Assembly: GCF_031846305.1 (NCBI RefSeq)
Contig: NZ_JAVRHY010000008.1
Coordinates: 62,001-126,000, forward strand
Length of the DNA stretch: 64,000 bases
Origin: Spectribacter acetivorans
GTDB taxonomy: Bacteria > Pseudomonadota > Gammaproteobacteria > Nevskiales > Salinisphaeraceae
Reading direction: 5' to 3'
Both the position numbers and the translations under genes were made by a program. Shown piece by piece: positions 18,178 to 26,327 of the stretch. The stretch's first letter is position 1; the number at the start of each line of letters is the position of its first letter. Under the pieces are notes generated by a model, which searched no databases, was not told the DNA's origin, and was given only the letters and a program-made list of their open reading frames with translations.

Positions 18178-18768
18178 TCAGTCCGGCCGGCGGGCCCGCC
18201 GATCCAGCCGCACCCGCCAGGCAAACAGGGCCGCGAATACCGCGAACAGAGCCAGCCCGGCGATCAGCAGGGTGGCGCCGCCGCGGTCGCTCTGCAGGGC
18301 GGTCAGGGCGCGGCCCACGGCCGACCCCAGGAAATACATCAGCAACCCGATCACGCTCAGCCAGATCAGGGTACCGATGAGGTCGTAGATGAAGAACTTC
18401 AGCGGCGATACCCGGGCGGCGCCGATGACAAACGGGATTACCGACCGCAGTCCGTAGAAGAAGCGAACCCCGATGATCAGCCCGGCGCCGTAGCGATCGA
18501 GCAGGCGGCCGGCGTAGCGCGCCCGGGCCCGCCATGCCGGGCGGCGGGCAATGAACGGTTTGCCCATGTAACGGCCGGCATAGAACCAGGCGTTATCGCC
18601 GATCACCGTGCCGATCAGCCCGGCGATCAGCACCCCCGGAAACCAGATCACATCCTGCTGAGCGGCAATCGCCCCCAGCAGGATGCTGGTTTCACCCTCG
18701 AAGAAGCAGCCGATCGCCACGGCGATATAGCCGTAGGCGATGATCAATTCCTGCAACCACTCGATCAT
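18178..18768 (-). CDS. DedA family membrane protein
   Basis: A 196-residue polytopic inner-membrane protein of the DedA (VTT/SNARE-associated) family. Some members flip undecaprenyl-phosphate or phosphatidylethanolamine. The acidic motif FFEGETS near residue 25 and the basic motif RFFYGLRSVIPFVIGAARVS are both present, matching the conserved charged residues required in E. coli YqjA/YghB. Several hydrophobic helices and an arginine-rich tail follow. It lies 26 bp downstream of the esterase on the same strand and may share its transcript. The exact lipid substrate cannot be read from sequence. Confidence 0.88.
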   Translation of the reverse strand: MIEWLQELIIAYGYIAVAIGCFFEGETSILLGAIAAQQDVIWFPGVLIAGLIGTVIGDNAWFYAGRYMGKPFIARRPAWRARARYAGRLLDRYGAGLIIGVRFFYGLRSVIPFVIGAARVSPLKFFIYDLIGTLIWLSVIGLLMYFLGSAVGRALTALQSDRGGATLLIAGLALFAVFAALFAWRVRLDRRARRPD

Positions 18769-18794
18769 CGGGGAACAACAGGCCGCCAGCCTGT

Positions 18795-19466
18795 TCAGTT
18801 CCCCGCCATCGGCAATACACCCCGCAGCCAGTCGCCAATCGCGCGGATTTCCTCCAGACAGACCTGATGCTGCATCGGATAACTGTGCCAGGCGACCCCG
18901 TAGCCCGCCGCCTGCAGATGATCGCGACTCATCTCGCCGAGCTGCTGCGGCAGCATGGGATCGAGGCTGCCGTGCGCCATGAACACGGGCAGGTCACGGT
19001 TGGCGTCGCTTACCTCCGCGGCCAGGCGATCGCGAAGCGGCAAATAGGTGGACAATCCCATCACGCCCGCCAGACGCTCGCGATGGCGCAGCGCGGCATG
19101 CAGGGCAATCGCGCCGCCCTGGGAAAAGCCGGCAAGCACAATCGCGCGGGCGGGAATGCCGGCCTCGCGCTCGGCGGCAATCAGCGTTTCCACCTCGGAC
19201 TGCGACGCCTCGATGCCCTCGGCATCCTCGCGCGCGCTAACGTCCAGGCTGGCGATGTCGTACCAGGCCCGCATGGCCATGCCGTTGTTGAGGGTGACCG
19301 GGCGCACCGGGGCGTGCGGAAAAATGAAGCGCACGCCGGCATCCGCGGGCAATCCCAGTTCCGGCACCACCGGCTGGAAATCATGGCCGTCCGCACCCAG
19401 GCCATGCAGCCACACAACACTGGCGCGATGCGCGCCCTGCGGTTCGACCACCACTGATTCGAGCAT
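18795..19466 (-). CDS. Carboxylesterase / phospholipase (alpha/beta hydrolase)
   Basis: A 223-residue alpha/beta hydrolase of the phospholipase/carboxylesterase family (PF02230), like Pseudomonas carboxylesterase II and E. coli YpfH. The catalytic triad can be placed as S115 (AGFSQGG), D169 (HGSLDPMLP) and H200 (PMQHQVCLEE). The oxyanion region WLHGLGADGHDF is typical. The ATG at 19466 was chosen because the conserved domain starts immediately (MLESVVVEPQGAH); upstream codons are not family-like. It is divergent from frmA with a 268-bp intergenic region. Natural substrate is unknown; family members cleave medium-chain esters or lysophospholipids. Confidence 0.88.
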   Translation of the reverse strand: MLESVVVEPQGAHRASVVWLHGLGADGHDFQPVVPELGLPADAGVRFIFPHAPVRPVTLNNGMAMRAWYDIASLDVSAREDAEGIEASQSEVETLIAAEREAGIPARAIVLAGFSQGGAIALHAALRHRERLAGVMGLSTYLPLRDRLAAEVSDANRDLPVFMAHGSLDPMLPQQLGEMSRDHLQAAGYGVAWHSYPMQHQVCLEEIRAIGDWLRGVLPMAGN

Positions 19467-19734
19467 GTGAATTCCGGTTCTCCGGCCCTGCAGGATTGTG
19501 ATCATCACCCGGGATGGGCGTAGACTGGTAGCTCGGTGCCCGGGCCGGTGTCCTGGAGCCGATCTCCCGTCAGCGGGGCCTCGCACAGCCCTGACGACGG
19601 TGGCGACGATACACAAAAAACAAGACAGGATGCGAGCGGCCCACGGGCGGGCTGCGACCGGGAGCAACCGTTGCCGGCCGCCAGACCGCCGATCCGATTG
19701 CCGGGCCGACCAACCACGACAACGGAGGTTAACG

Positions 19735-20841
19735 ATGAAATCACGCGCAGCTGTCGCCTGGGAGGCAGGCAAACCGCTGGAAGTCACGGAAATCGACGTC
19801 GAGGGCCCGAAGGCCGGCGAAGTGCTGGTGCGCAATGTCGCCACCGGCGTGTGCCACACCGACGCATTCACCCTGTCCGGGGCCGATCCGGAAGGCAATT
19901 TCCCCAGCGTTCTCGGTCACGAGGGCGGCGCCATCGTCGAGGAAGTCGGCAAGGGCGTGACGTCCGTGGCCCCGGGCGACCATGTGATTCCGCTGTATAC
20001 CGCCGACTGCGGCGAATGCAAGCTGTGCAAGTCGGGCAAGACCAACCTGTGCAGTTCGGTACGCGAGACCCAGGGCAAGGGCGTGATGCCGGACGGCACC
20101 TCGCGCTTCTCCACCAACGGCAAGTCGCTGCACCACTACATGGGCTGCTCGACGTTTTCCGAATACTCGGTGGTGGCCGGCGTGTCCCTGGCCAAGGTCA
20201 GCAAGGATGCCCCGCTGGACAAGGTCTGCCTGCTGGGCTGCGGCGTGACTACCGGCATCGGCGCGGTGCGCAATACCGCCGGGGTGGAGCCAGGTTCCAA
20301 CGTGGCCGTCTTCGGCCTCGGCGCGATCGGCCTGGCCGCCATCCAGGGCGCGGTCATGGCCCAGGCGGGACGCATCATCGCCATCGACATCAACCCGTCC
20401 AAGTTCGAGCTGGCCAAGCAGATGGGCGCGACCGAGTGCGTCAATCCCAAGGACTACGACCAGCCGATCCAGGAGGTCATCGTCGACATGACCGACGGCG
20501 GCGTGGATTACTCGTTCGAATGCATCGGCAACGTCCACGTCATGCGCTCGGCGCTGGAATGCTGCCACAAGGGCTGGGGCAAGTCGGTGGTGATCGGCGT
20601 GGCCGGGGCCGGGGAGGAAATCTCCACCCGTCCGTTCCAGCTGGTGACCGGCCGCGAGTGGACCGGCTCCGCGTTCGGCGGCGTCAAGGGGCGCAATCTC
20701 AATGGCTTCGTGAACAGCTACATGTGCGGCCATATCGACCTCGACAGCTTCGTGACCCACAACATGAAGCTGGAGCAGATCAACGAAGCGTTCGATCTGC
20801 TGCACGAGGGCAAGAGCATCCGTACCGTCATCCATTTCTGA
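19735..20841 (+). CDS. frmA: S-(hydroxymethyl)glutathione dehydrogenase (class III alcohol dehydrogenase)
   Basis: A 368-residue zinc- and NAD-dependent class III alcohol dehydrogenase. It oxidises S-hydroxymethylglutathione, formed from formaldehyde and glutathione, to S-formylglutathione; family members also reduce S-nitrosoglutathione. Catalytic zinc ligands are in GVCHTDAFTLSG and GHEGGAIVEEVG, and the structural zinc cysteines are in CGECKLCKSGKTNLC. The Rossmann motif is VFGLGAIGLAAIQGA. ATG 19735 has GGAGG 6 nt upstream. fghA follows after 25 bp. No frmR repressor gene is adjacent, so regulation differs from the E. coli frmRAB operon. The upstream 268 bp hold no other gene that I can see. 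Confidence 0.96.
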   Translation: MKSRAAVAWEAGKPLEVTEIDVEGPKAGEVLVRNVATGVCHTDAFTLSGADPEGNFPSVLGHEGGAIVEEVGKGVTSVAPGDHVIPLYTADCGECKLCKSGKTNLCSSVRETQGKGVMPDGTSRFSTNGKSLHHYMGCSTFSEYSVVAGVSLAKVSKDAPLDKVCLLGCGVTTGIGAVRNTAGVEPGSNVAVFGLGAIGLAAIQGAVMAQAGRIIAIDINPSKFELAKQMGATECVNPKDYDQPIQEVIVDMTDGGVDYSFECIGNVHVMRSALECCHKGWGKSVVIGVAGAGEEISTRPFQLVTGREWTGSAFGGVKGRNLNGFVNSYMCGHIDLDSFVTHNMKLEQINEAFDLLHEGKSIRTVIHF

Positions 20842-20866
20842 TCCCGACCCAGAGGAGCTCGAGTCG

Positions 20867-21712
20867 ATGGAACAGATCGACGCACACAAGTGCTTCGGCG
20901 GCTGGCAGCGCCGCTATACCCACGAGTCGAAGGTCTGCGACTGCACCATGACCTTCGCCGTGTTCCTGCCGCCGCAGGCGGAACAGGGTCCGGTGCCGGC
21001 GGTGTACTACCTGTCCGGCCTGACCTGCACCGACGAGAACTTCGTCAACAAGGCCGGCGCCCAGCGGGTGGCGGCGGAACTGGGTCTGGCGCTGATTGCG
21101 CCGGACACCAGCCCCCGCGGCCACAACCTGCCGGGCGAGGACGACAGCTACGACTTCGGCAGTGCCGCCGGCTTCTACGTCAATGCCACGCAGGCGCCCT
21201 GGGCCGGCAAGTACAACATGTACGACTACGTGGTTGAGGAACTGCCGGCGCTGATCAAGTCGGAGTTTGCCGCCACCATCAGCGACAAGGCCTCGATCAT
21301 GGGCCATTCCATGGGCGGGCACGGGGCGCTGATGATCGCCCTGCGCAACGCCGATCGTTATGCCTCGGCGTCGGCATTCTCGCCGATCGTGGCGCCCAGC
21401 CAGGTGCCCTGGGGCCACAAGGCGCTGGGCGGTTATCTGGGCGATGACCGGCAGGCCTGGGAGGCCTACGACACCACCGCGCTGGTAGCCGCGGGCCACC
21501 GTTTCCCGGGGCCGGCGCCGCTGATCGACCAGGGGCTGGACGACAACTTCCTGGACGAGCACCTGCGTCCGGATCTGCTGGAAGACGCGGCTGGCAAGGC
21601 AGGCGTGGAGGTCAATGTCCGGCGTCAGCCCGGCTACGACCACAGCTACTTCTTCATCGCCACGTTCATGGAAGACCATTTGCGGCATCACGGCAAAGCA
21701 CTGCTCGGGTAG
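20867..21712 (+). CDS. fghA: S-formylglutathione hydrolase
   Basis: A 281-residue esterase-D family serine hydrolase that splits S-formylglutathione to formate and glutathione, the second step of formaldehyde detoxification after frmA. The nucleophile motif is GHSMGGHGAL; the acid is in the DDNFLDEHL region and the catalytic histidine in GYDHSYFFI. The oxyanion region YLSGLTCTDENFV is characteristic of the family. A Shine-Dalgarno AGAGGAG precedes the ATG. It is 25 bp after frmA and clearly in the same transcript. Length matches typical FghA of about 280 residues. Confidence 0.96.
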   Translation: MEQIDAHKCFGGWQRRYTHESKVCDCTMTFAVFLPPQAEQGPVPAVYYLSGLTCTDENFVNKAGAQRVAAELGLALIAPDTSPRGHNLPGEDDSYDFGSAAGFYVNATQAPWAGKYNMYDYVVEELPALIKSEFAATISDKASIMGHSMGGHGALMIALRNADRYASASAFSPIVAPSQVPWGHKALGGYLGDDRQAWEAYDTTALVAAGHRFPGPAPLIDQGLDDNFLDEHLRPDLLEDAAGKAGVEVNVRRQPGYDHSYFFIATFMEDHLRHHGKALLG

Positions 21713-21745
21713 ACTATTCGGCTGCCTTCATGACGGGAGCCGCGG

Positions 21746-21871
21746 TTGCCGCGCCTGAGTGCCGCAATACTGCTTTTGTTCACCCTTCTGGTCGCCGGCT
21801 GCGGCCAGAAGGGTGATCTCTACCTGCCGGACGAGGAAAGCACCCCCGGCGAACAATCCGGCCAGGAATAA
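21746..21871 (+). CDS. lptM: LptM small outer-membrane lipoprotein
   Basis: A 41-residue lipoprotein too short for ordinary gene finders. From a TTG at 21746, with GGGAG 7 nt upstream, it reads LPRLSAAILLLFTLLVAGCG. The lipobox is LVAGC, and it continues QKGDLYLPDEE. The sequence LAGCGQKGDLYLP is the hallmark of LptM (YifL), which mimics LPS and helps the LptDE translocon fold and form its disulfides. It lies directly upstream of lysA, as in pseudomonads, where the homologue is called LppL. The stop is 5 bp before the lysA start, so the two are probably coupled. Confidence 0.88.
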   Translation: MPRLSAAILLLFTLLVAGCGQKGDLYLPDEESTPGEQSGQE

Positions 21872-21876
21872 CCGGC

Positions 21877-23163
21877 ATGGATCACTTCCAGTACCGCGGC
21901 GATCGCCTGTTCGCCGAAGACGTCGATCTGGGCAAGATCGCGGCCCGCTTCGGCACGCCCTGCTACGTCTATTCCGCCGCCACGCTGCGCCGCCACTATC
22001 AGGTATTCGACGACGCGCTGGCCGGATACCCCCATCTGATCTGCTACGCCGTCAAGGCCAACTCGAACCTCGGCATCCTGGGGCTGCTGGCCGACCTGGG
22101 CAGCGGTTTCGATATCGTGTCCGTGGGCGAACTGGAACGGGTGCTGGCCGCCGGGGGTGATCCCGCGAAATTGGTGTTCTCCGGCGTGGGCAAGCGGGCC
22201 GACGAGATGACGCGGGCGCTGGAAGCGGGCATCCGCTGCTTCAATATCGAGTCGGAAAGCGAGCTGCAGCGCCTCAACCGAGTGGCCGGCGACCTTGGCT
22301 GCAAGGCGCCCGTCTCGTTGCGGGTCAACCCGGACGTGGATGCCGGCACGCACCCGTATATCGCCACCGGGCTTAAGGAAAACAAGTTCGGCATCGACAT
22401 CGAACGTGCCGAGGCCGTCTACCGGGAAGCCGCGGCGCTGCCGCACATCGACGTGGTGGGCGCCGACTGCCACATCGGCTCCCAGCTGACCCGGCTGGAC
22501 CCGTTCCGCGACGCCGTCTCGCGCATGCTGGCCCTGATCGACCGGCTGGCCGGCCACGGCATCGCCATCCGCCATCTGGATGTCGGCGGCGGCCTGGGCA
22601 TCACCTACCGCGACGAGACGCCGCCGTCCCCGGCCGATTACGCCGCCGCCGTGCGCGAGCTGGTGGCCGATCGCGATCTGGAACTGCTGGTGGAGCCCGG
22701 CCGGGTGCTGGTGGGCAACGCCGGCATCCTGCTCACCCGGGTGGAGCTGCTCAAGCCCGGCGAGCACAAGAATTTCGCCATCGTCGACGCGGCCATGAAC
22801 GACCTGCTGCGGCCGGCGCTCTACGACGCCTGGCAGGCCATCGTGCCCGTGCACAAGGGCGCCAGCAACAATACCCGGCAATGGGACGTGGTCGGCCCGG
22901 TCTGCGAGACCGGCGACTGGCTGGGACGGGACCGCGAACTTAGCCTGGCCGAGGGCGACCTGCTGGCGGTGCGCTCGGCCGGCGCCTACGGTTTCGCCAT
23001 GGCCTCCAACTACAACAGCCGGCCGCGGCCACCGGAACTGCTGGTCGACGGTGAGACCGTGCACGAGGTGCGCTCGCGGGAAACCATCGCCGACCTGATT
23101 CGCGGCGAGCAGACAGTCGCCTCGTTGAAAGCGGCGCTTACCGCAAAGGGCGCAAAGGGATGA
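21877..23163 (+). CDS. lysA: Diaminopimelate decarboxylase
   Basis: A 428-residue PLP-dependent fold-type III decarboxylase converting meso-diaminopimelate to L-lysine. The PLP lysine is K60 in CYAVKANSN. Other family motifs are HIGSQLTRL, DVGGGLGITY, EPGRVLVGNAG, the substrate-binding CETGDWLGRDR and the C-terminal SAGAYGFAMASNYNSRPRP. The last codons (ALTAKGAKG) are not part of the family: they are the left arm of a dispersed repeat that continues past the stop codon, so the original C-terminus has probably been replaced or extended. lysA follows lptM by 5 bp, and polA starts 58 bp downstream. Confidence 0.96.
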   Translation: MDHFQYRGDRLFAEDVDLGKIAARFGTPCYVYSAATLRRHYQVFDDALAGYPHLICYAVKANSNLGILGLLADLGSGFDIVSVGELERVLAAGGDPAKLVFSGVGKRADEMTRALEAGIRCFNIESESELQRLNRVAGDLGCKAPVSLRVNPDVDAGTHPYIATGLKENKFGIDIERAEAVYREAAALPHIDVVGADCHIGSQLTRLDPFRDAVSRMLALIDRLAGHGIAIRHLDVGGGLGITYRDETPPSPADYAAAVRELVADRDLELLVEPGRVLVGNAGILLTRVELLKPGEHKNFAIVDAAMNDLLRPALYDAWQAIVPVHKGASNNTRQWDVVGPVCETGDWLGRDRELSLAEGDLLAVRSAGAYGFAMASNYNSRPRPPELLVDGETVHEVRSRETIADLIRGEQTVASLKAALTAKGAKG

Positions 23164-23207
23164 CTGGTCGAGTCGGACACAAGCATGCCATTGCGTCGTT
23201 CGCGGCT
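23138..23207. repeat. Dispersed palindromic ACCGCAAAGG element, copy 1 (overlaps lysA 3' end)
   Basis: Left arm TACCGCAAAGGGCGCAA (23139-23155) and a diverged inverted right arm TTGCGTCGTTCGCGGCT (23191-23207) bracket the lysA stop codon. The same arms occur at 38154-38209 and 47186-47260. This copy is the most decayed. Confidence 0.6.
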
Positions 23208-23221
23208 CACGTTGCCGGATC

Positions 23222-25933
23222 ATGAGCGAGCAAGCCCTACAGGACCCGCTCATCCTGGTCGACGGCTCGTCCTGGCTGTACCGGGCCTTTCACGCCCTGC
23301 CGCCGCTGACCAACCGCGACAACGAGCCCACCGGCGCGATCTACGGCATGACCAACATGTTGCGCAAGCTGCTGCGCGAGTACGGCGCGGAGCGCGTGGT
23401 GGTGGTGTTCGACCCGCGCGGCAAGACCTTCCGCAATGACCTGTACGCCGAGTACAAGGCCAACCGCCCGCCGGTGCCGCCGGAACTGTCGGCCCAGTTC
23501 GAGGGCATTCGCGACATCGTCCGGGCCCTCAGCCTGCCGCTGATCCAGCGTGATGGCGTGGAGGCCGACGACGTGATCGGCACCCTGGCCACGCGAGCAG
23601 CCGCCGCCGGCGAGACGGTGCTGATCGTCACCGGCGACAAGGACATGGCGCAGCTGGTCAACGAACGCATCGAGCTGCTCGACACCATGCAGGACCGGCG
23701 CACCGACATTGCCCGGGTGCAGGAGAAGTTCGGCGTGGGGCCGGCCCTGATCGCCGACTACCTGGCCCTGGTCGGCGACAGTTCCGACAACATTCCCGGC
23801 GTGGCCAAGGTCGGCCCCAAGACCGCCGCCAAATGGCTGAACGAGTACGGCTCGCTGGACGGCGTGATCGCCAACGCCGGTGACATCGGCGGCAAGGTAG
23901 CGGAAAATCTGGCCGCCACCCTGGACGAACTGCCGCTGTACAAGGACCTGGCCACGATCCGCTGCGAACTGGATCTCGACGAGGGACCGGCCGACCTGCA
24001 GCGCGGCGAACCGGATACCGCGGCGCTGGCCGAGCTGTACCGGCGCTTCGATTTCAGCGCCTGGCTGCGGGATCTCGACGAAGGCGAGACGGGCCAGGCA
24101 GCGCCCTCGGCCGACCCGCCCCCGGCCGCGGACTACCACACGGTGCTGGATCGCGACGCCTTCGCCGCCATGCGGGACCAACTCGCCGCCGCCGAGCTGA
24201 TCTGCTTTGACACCGAAACCGACAGCCTGCAGCCGATGCAGGCCAATCTGGTGGGTCTGTCGTTCGCCTGCGCGCCGGGCGAAGCCTGGTACGTGCCGGT
24301 GGGCCACGACTATCCGGGTGCGCCCGATCAGCTGGACCGCGACTGGGTGCTGGATCAGCTCCGACCCATCCTCGCCGACCCCGCCAAGCCGAAGGTCGGC
24401 CAGCATCTGAAATACGACATCAACGTTATGGCGCGCGCGGGCGTCACCGTCGCCGGCTGCGATTTCGACACCATGCTCGAGTCCTACGTGCTCAACAGCA
24501 CGGCCACCCGTCACGACATGGATTCGCTGGCGCGCAAGTTCCTCGACCGCAGCACCATCAAGTTCGAGGAAGTGGCCGGCAAGGGCGCCAAGCAGATCAC
24601 CTTCAACCAGGTGGGGCTGGAAGAAGCCGCGCCCTACGCCGCGGAGGACGCCGACGTCACCCTGCAACTGCATCGGCGGCTGTATCCGGAACTGGCGCAG
24701 GACAAGCAACTGGCCGCCCTGTTCCACGAGATCGAAATGCCGCTGATGCCGGTGCTGGCGACCGTGGAGCGCAACGGCGTACTCATCGACAGCGACTTTC
24801 TCGGCCGCATCAGCGGCGAGATGGGCGGGCGCATGGCCGACCTGCAGACCCGAGCCTTCGAGGAGGCCGGGGAGGCCTTCAACCTGGGCTCGCCCAATCA
24901 GTTGCAGAAGATTCTGTTCGACAAGCTGGACCTGCCGGTGCTGCGCAAGACACCCAAGGGGGCGCCGTCGACCGCCGAGGACGTGCTCAGCGAGCTGGCC
25001 GACCGCCACCCGCTGCCGCGCCTGATCCTGGACTGGCGGGAAATGGCCAAGCTGCGCTCGACCTATGCCGACAAGTTGCCGGAACAGGTCAATCCCGAGA
25101 CCGGTCGCGTGCATACCAGCTACCAGCAGGCGGTGGCGGCCACCGGCCGGCTGTCGTCATCCGACCCCAACCTGCAGAACATCCCCATCCGCACTGAAAC
25201 CGGCCGCCGCATCCGCGAGGCCTTCATCGCCCCCGCGGGCCGGGTGCTGCTGGCGGCCGATTATTCCCAGATCGAGCTGCGCATCATGGCGCATCTGTCG
25301 GAAGACCCGGTGCTGATCCGCGCCTTTCGCGACGGCGAGGACATTCACCGCGCCACCGCGGCGGAGGTGTTCGACACCCCGCTGGACGAGGTATCCGGCG
25401 AACAGCGGCGGGCGGCCAAGGCGATCAACTTCGGCCTGATGTACGGCATGTCGGCGTTCGGGCTGGCCCGCCAGCTGGGCATCGAGCGGGGCGAGGCGGC
25501 GGCCTACATCGATCGCTTCTTCGAACGCTTTGCCGGGGTGCGTGCATTCATGGACGGCACCCGGGAATCCGCCCGCGAACAGGGTTACGTGGAAACGCTG
25601 TTCGGTCGTCGCCTGTACCTGCCGGAAATCCGCGACCGCAATGCCCAGCGCCGGCAGTATGCCGAGCGAACCGCCATCAATGCCCCCCTGCAGGGCACCG
25701 CGGCGGATCTGATCAAGAAGGCCATGATCGACATCCACGGCTGGCTCGAGGCCGAGTCGGTCGATGCGCTGATGATCATGCAGGTCCACGACGAGCTGGT
25801 ATTCGAAGTTCCCGAGGCCGGGGCCGAGGCGCTGGCCGAGCGGATTGCCGAGCGCATGTGCGCGGTCGCGGTACTGGCAGTGCCGCTGGTGGCGGATACC
25901 GGCATCGGGTCGAGCTGGGAGCAGGCGCACTGA
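23222..25933 (+). CDS. polA: DNA polymerase I
   Basis: A 903-residue family A polymerase with all three activities. The 5'-3' flap exonuclease occupies about residues 1-290 (LVDGSSWLYRAFHALPPL, EADDVIGTLA, GDSSDNIPGVAKVGPKTA). The 3'-5' proofreading domain begins about 310 and keeps its metal-binding residues D330 and E332 (CFDTETDSLQ). The polymerase domain has motif A AADYSQIELRIMAHLS, motif B RRAAKAINFGLMYGMSAFG and motif C MQVHDELVFEVPE. It fills gaps in repair and removes RNA primers. The start at 23222 immediately precedes the conserved domain. Two tandem sRNA genes follow on the same strand, the position occupied by Spot 42 in enterics. Confidence 0.97.
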   Translation: MSEQALQDPLILVDGSSWLYRAFHALPPLTNRDNEPTGAIYGMTNMLRKLLREYGAERVVVVFDPRGKTFRNDLYAEYKANRPPVPPELSAQFEGIRDIVRALSLPLIQRDGVEADDVIGTLATRAAAAGETVLIVTGDKDMAQLVNERIELLDTMQDRRTDIARVQEKFGVGPALIADYLALVGDSSDNIPGVAKVGPKTAAKWLNEYGSLDGVIANAGDIGGKVAENLAATLDELPLYKDLATIRCELDLDEGPADLQRGEPDTAALAELYRRFDFSAWLRDLDEGETGQAAPSADPPPAADYHTVLDRDAFAAMRDQLAAAELICFDTETDSLQPMQANLVGLSFACAPGEAWYVPVGHDYPGAPDQLDRDWVLDQLRPILADPAKPKVGQHLKYDINVMARAGVTVAGCDFDTMLESYVLNSTATRHDMDSLARKFLDRSTIKFEEVAGKGAKQITFNQVGLEEAAPYAAEDADVTLQLHRRLYPELAQDKQLAALFHEIEMPLMPVLATVERNGVLIDSDFLGRISGEMGGRMADLQTRAFEEAGEAFNLGSPNQLQKILFDKLDLPVLRKTPKGAPSTAEDVLSELADRHPLPRLILDWREMAKLRSTYADKLPEQVNPETGRVHTSYQQAVAATGRLSSSDPNLQNIPIRTETGRRIREAFIAPAGRVLLAADYSQIELRIMAHLSEDPVLIRAFRDGEDIHRATAAEVFDTPLDEVSGEQRRAAKAINFGLMYGMSAFGLARQLGIERGEAAAYIDRFFERFAGVRAFMDGTRESAREQGYVETLFGRRLYLPEIRDRNAQRRQYAERTAINAPLQGTAADLIKKAMIDIHGWLEAESVDALMIMQVHDELVFEVPEAGAEALAERIAERMCAVAVLAVPLVADTGIGSSWEQAH

Positions 25934-25995
25934 GCGCCCCGGAGGCGCGGCGGTAACTTGCTGAACGAAAAGCGTTAAAAATTTTCGTCTGCGCC

Positions 25996-26023
25996 GGAAC
26001 TCGAATCCGGATTACCGGTCTTA
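25996..26023 (+). promoter_or_regulatory. Sigma-E (RpoE/AlgU)-type promoter of sRNA copy 1
   Basis: GGAACT (25996-26001) is followed after 16 nt by GTCTTA (26018-26023). This fits the extracytoplasmic stress promoter pattern GGAACTT-N15-17-GTCTGA. The same elements with the same spacing precede sRNA copy 2, although the DNA between them has diverged. Transcription would start near 26030. Confidence 0.7.
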
Positions 26024-26029
26024 TCTACC

Positions 26030-26143
26030 GTAAGCGAATGCTGCTTACCCGCTTGTTCTCCCTGAGCGGTAACCAATCCGGTTCCCCCCCAAGACCGGAG
26101 AAATTGCCCCGGTGGTATTCCCCCTGCCACCGGGGCATTTTTT
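26030..26143 (+). ncRNA. C-rich-loop small RNA, copy 1 (Spot 42/ErsA/sX13 position)
   Basis: A predicted RNA of about 114 nt between polA and engB. It has three hairpins. Stem 1 is CCGCT/AGCGG (26049-26053/26065-26069) with loop TGTTCTCCCTG. Stem 2 is CCGGTT pairing with GACCGG (26078-26083/26093-26098) with a seven-C loop. Stem 3 is a terminator, GCCCCGGTGG/CCACCGGGGC (26106-26115/26127-26136), with loop TATTCCCCCTG and six T. A 36-nt block (26048-26083) is identical in copy 2. All three loops present C-rich sequence suited to pairing with Shine-Dalgarno regions. The 5' end is inferred from the promoter. Homology to named sRNAs is by position and architecture only. Confidence 0.82.
26106..26143 (+). 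terminator. Intrinsic terminator of sRNA copy 1
   Basis: A 10-bp GC-rich stem with an 11-nt loop is followed by A and six T (26138-26143). It would also stop any read-through from polA. Confidence 0.92.
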
Positions 26144-26293
26144 ATGCCGCTCGAGCCTGGTCATCCCCCGCGCGGTCACGTTCCCGGGTCCGGTGCACTC
26201 CAATCGGCAGGGCGTCGAAAGCGATTCTAGCGGCCGCAGATAGTTGATTTCAGGCGCTATCGCCAATGATGCCGAAAAATCATGTGGTGCCGT

Positions 26294-26321
26294 GGAACTC
26301 GACGGCGACACGCGGGTCTCA
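26294..26321 (+). promoter_or_regulatory. Sigma-E-type promoter of sRNA copy 2
   Basis: GGAACT (26294-26299), 16-nt spacer, GTCTCA (26316-26321). Element spacing and distance to the RNA body are identical to copy 1, although the intervening sequence differs, which suggests selection on these hexamers. Confidence 0.7.
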
Positions 26322-26327
26322 TTCCAT

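Noticed and set aside
19467..19734. FrmR-type repressor or operator upstream of frmA
   Set aside because: No repressor gene is adjacent, and no convincing palindrome matching an FrmR site was seen in the 268-bp divergent region.
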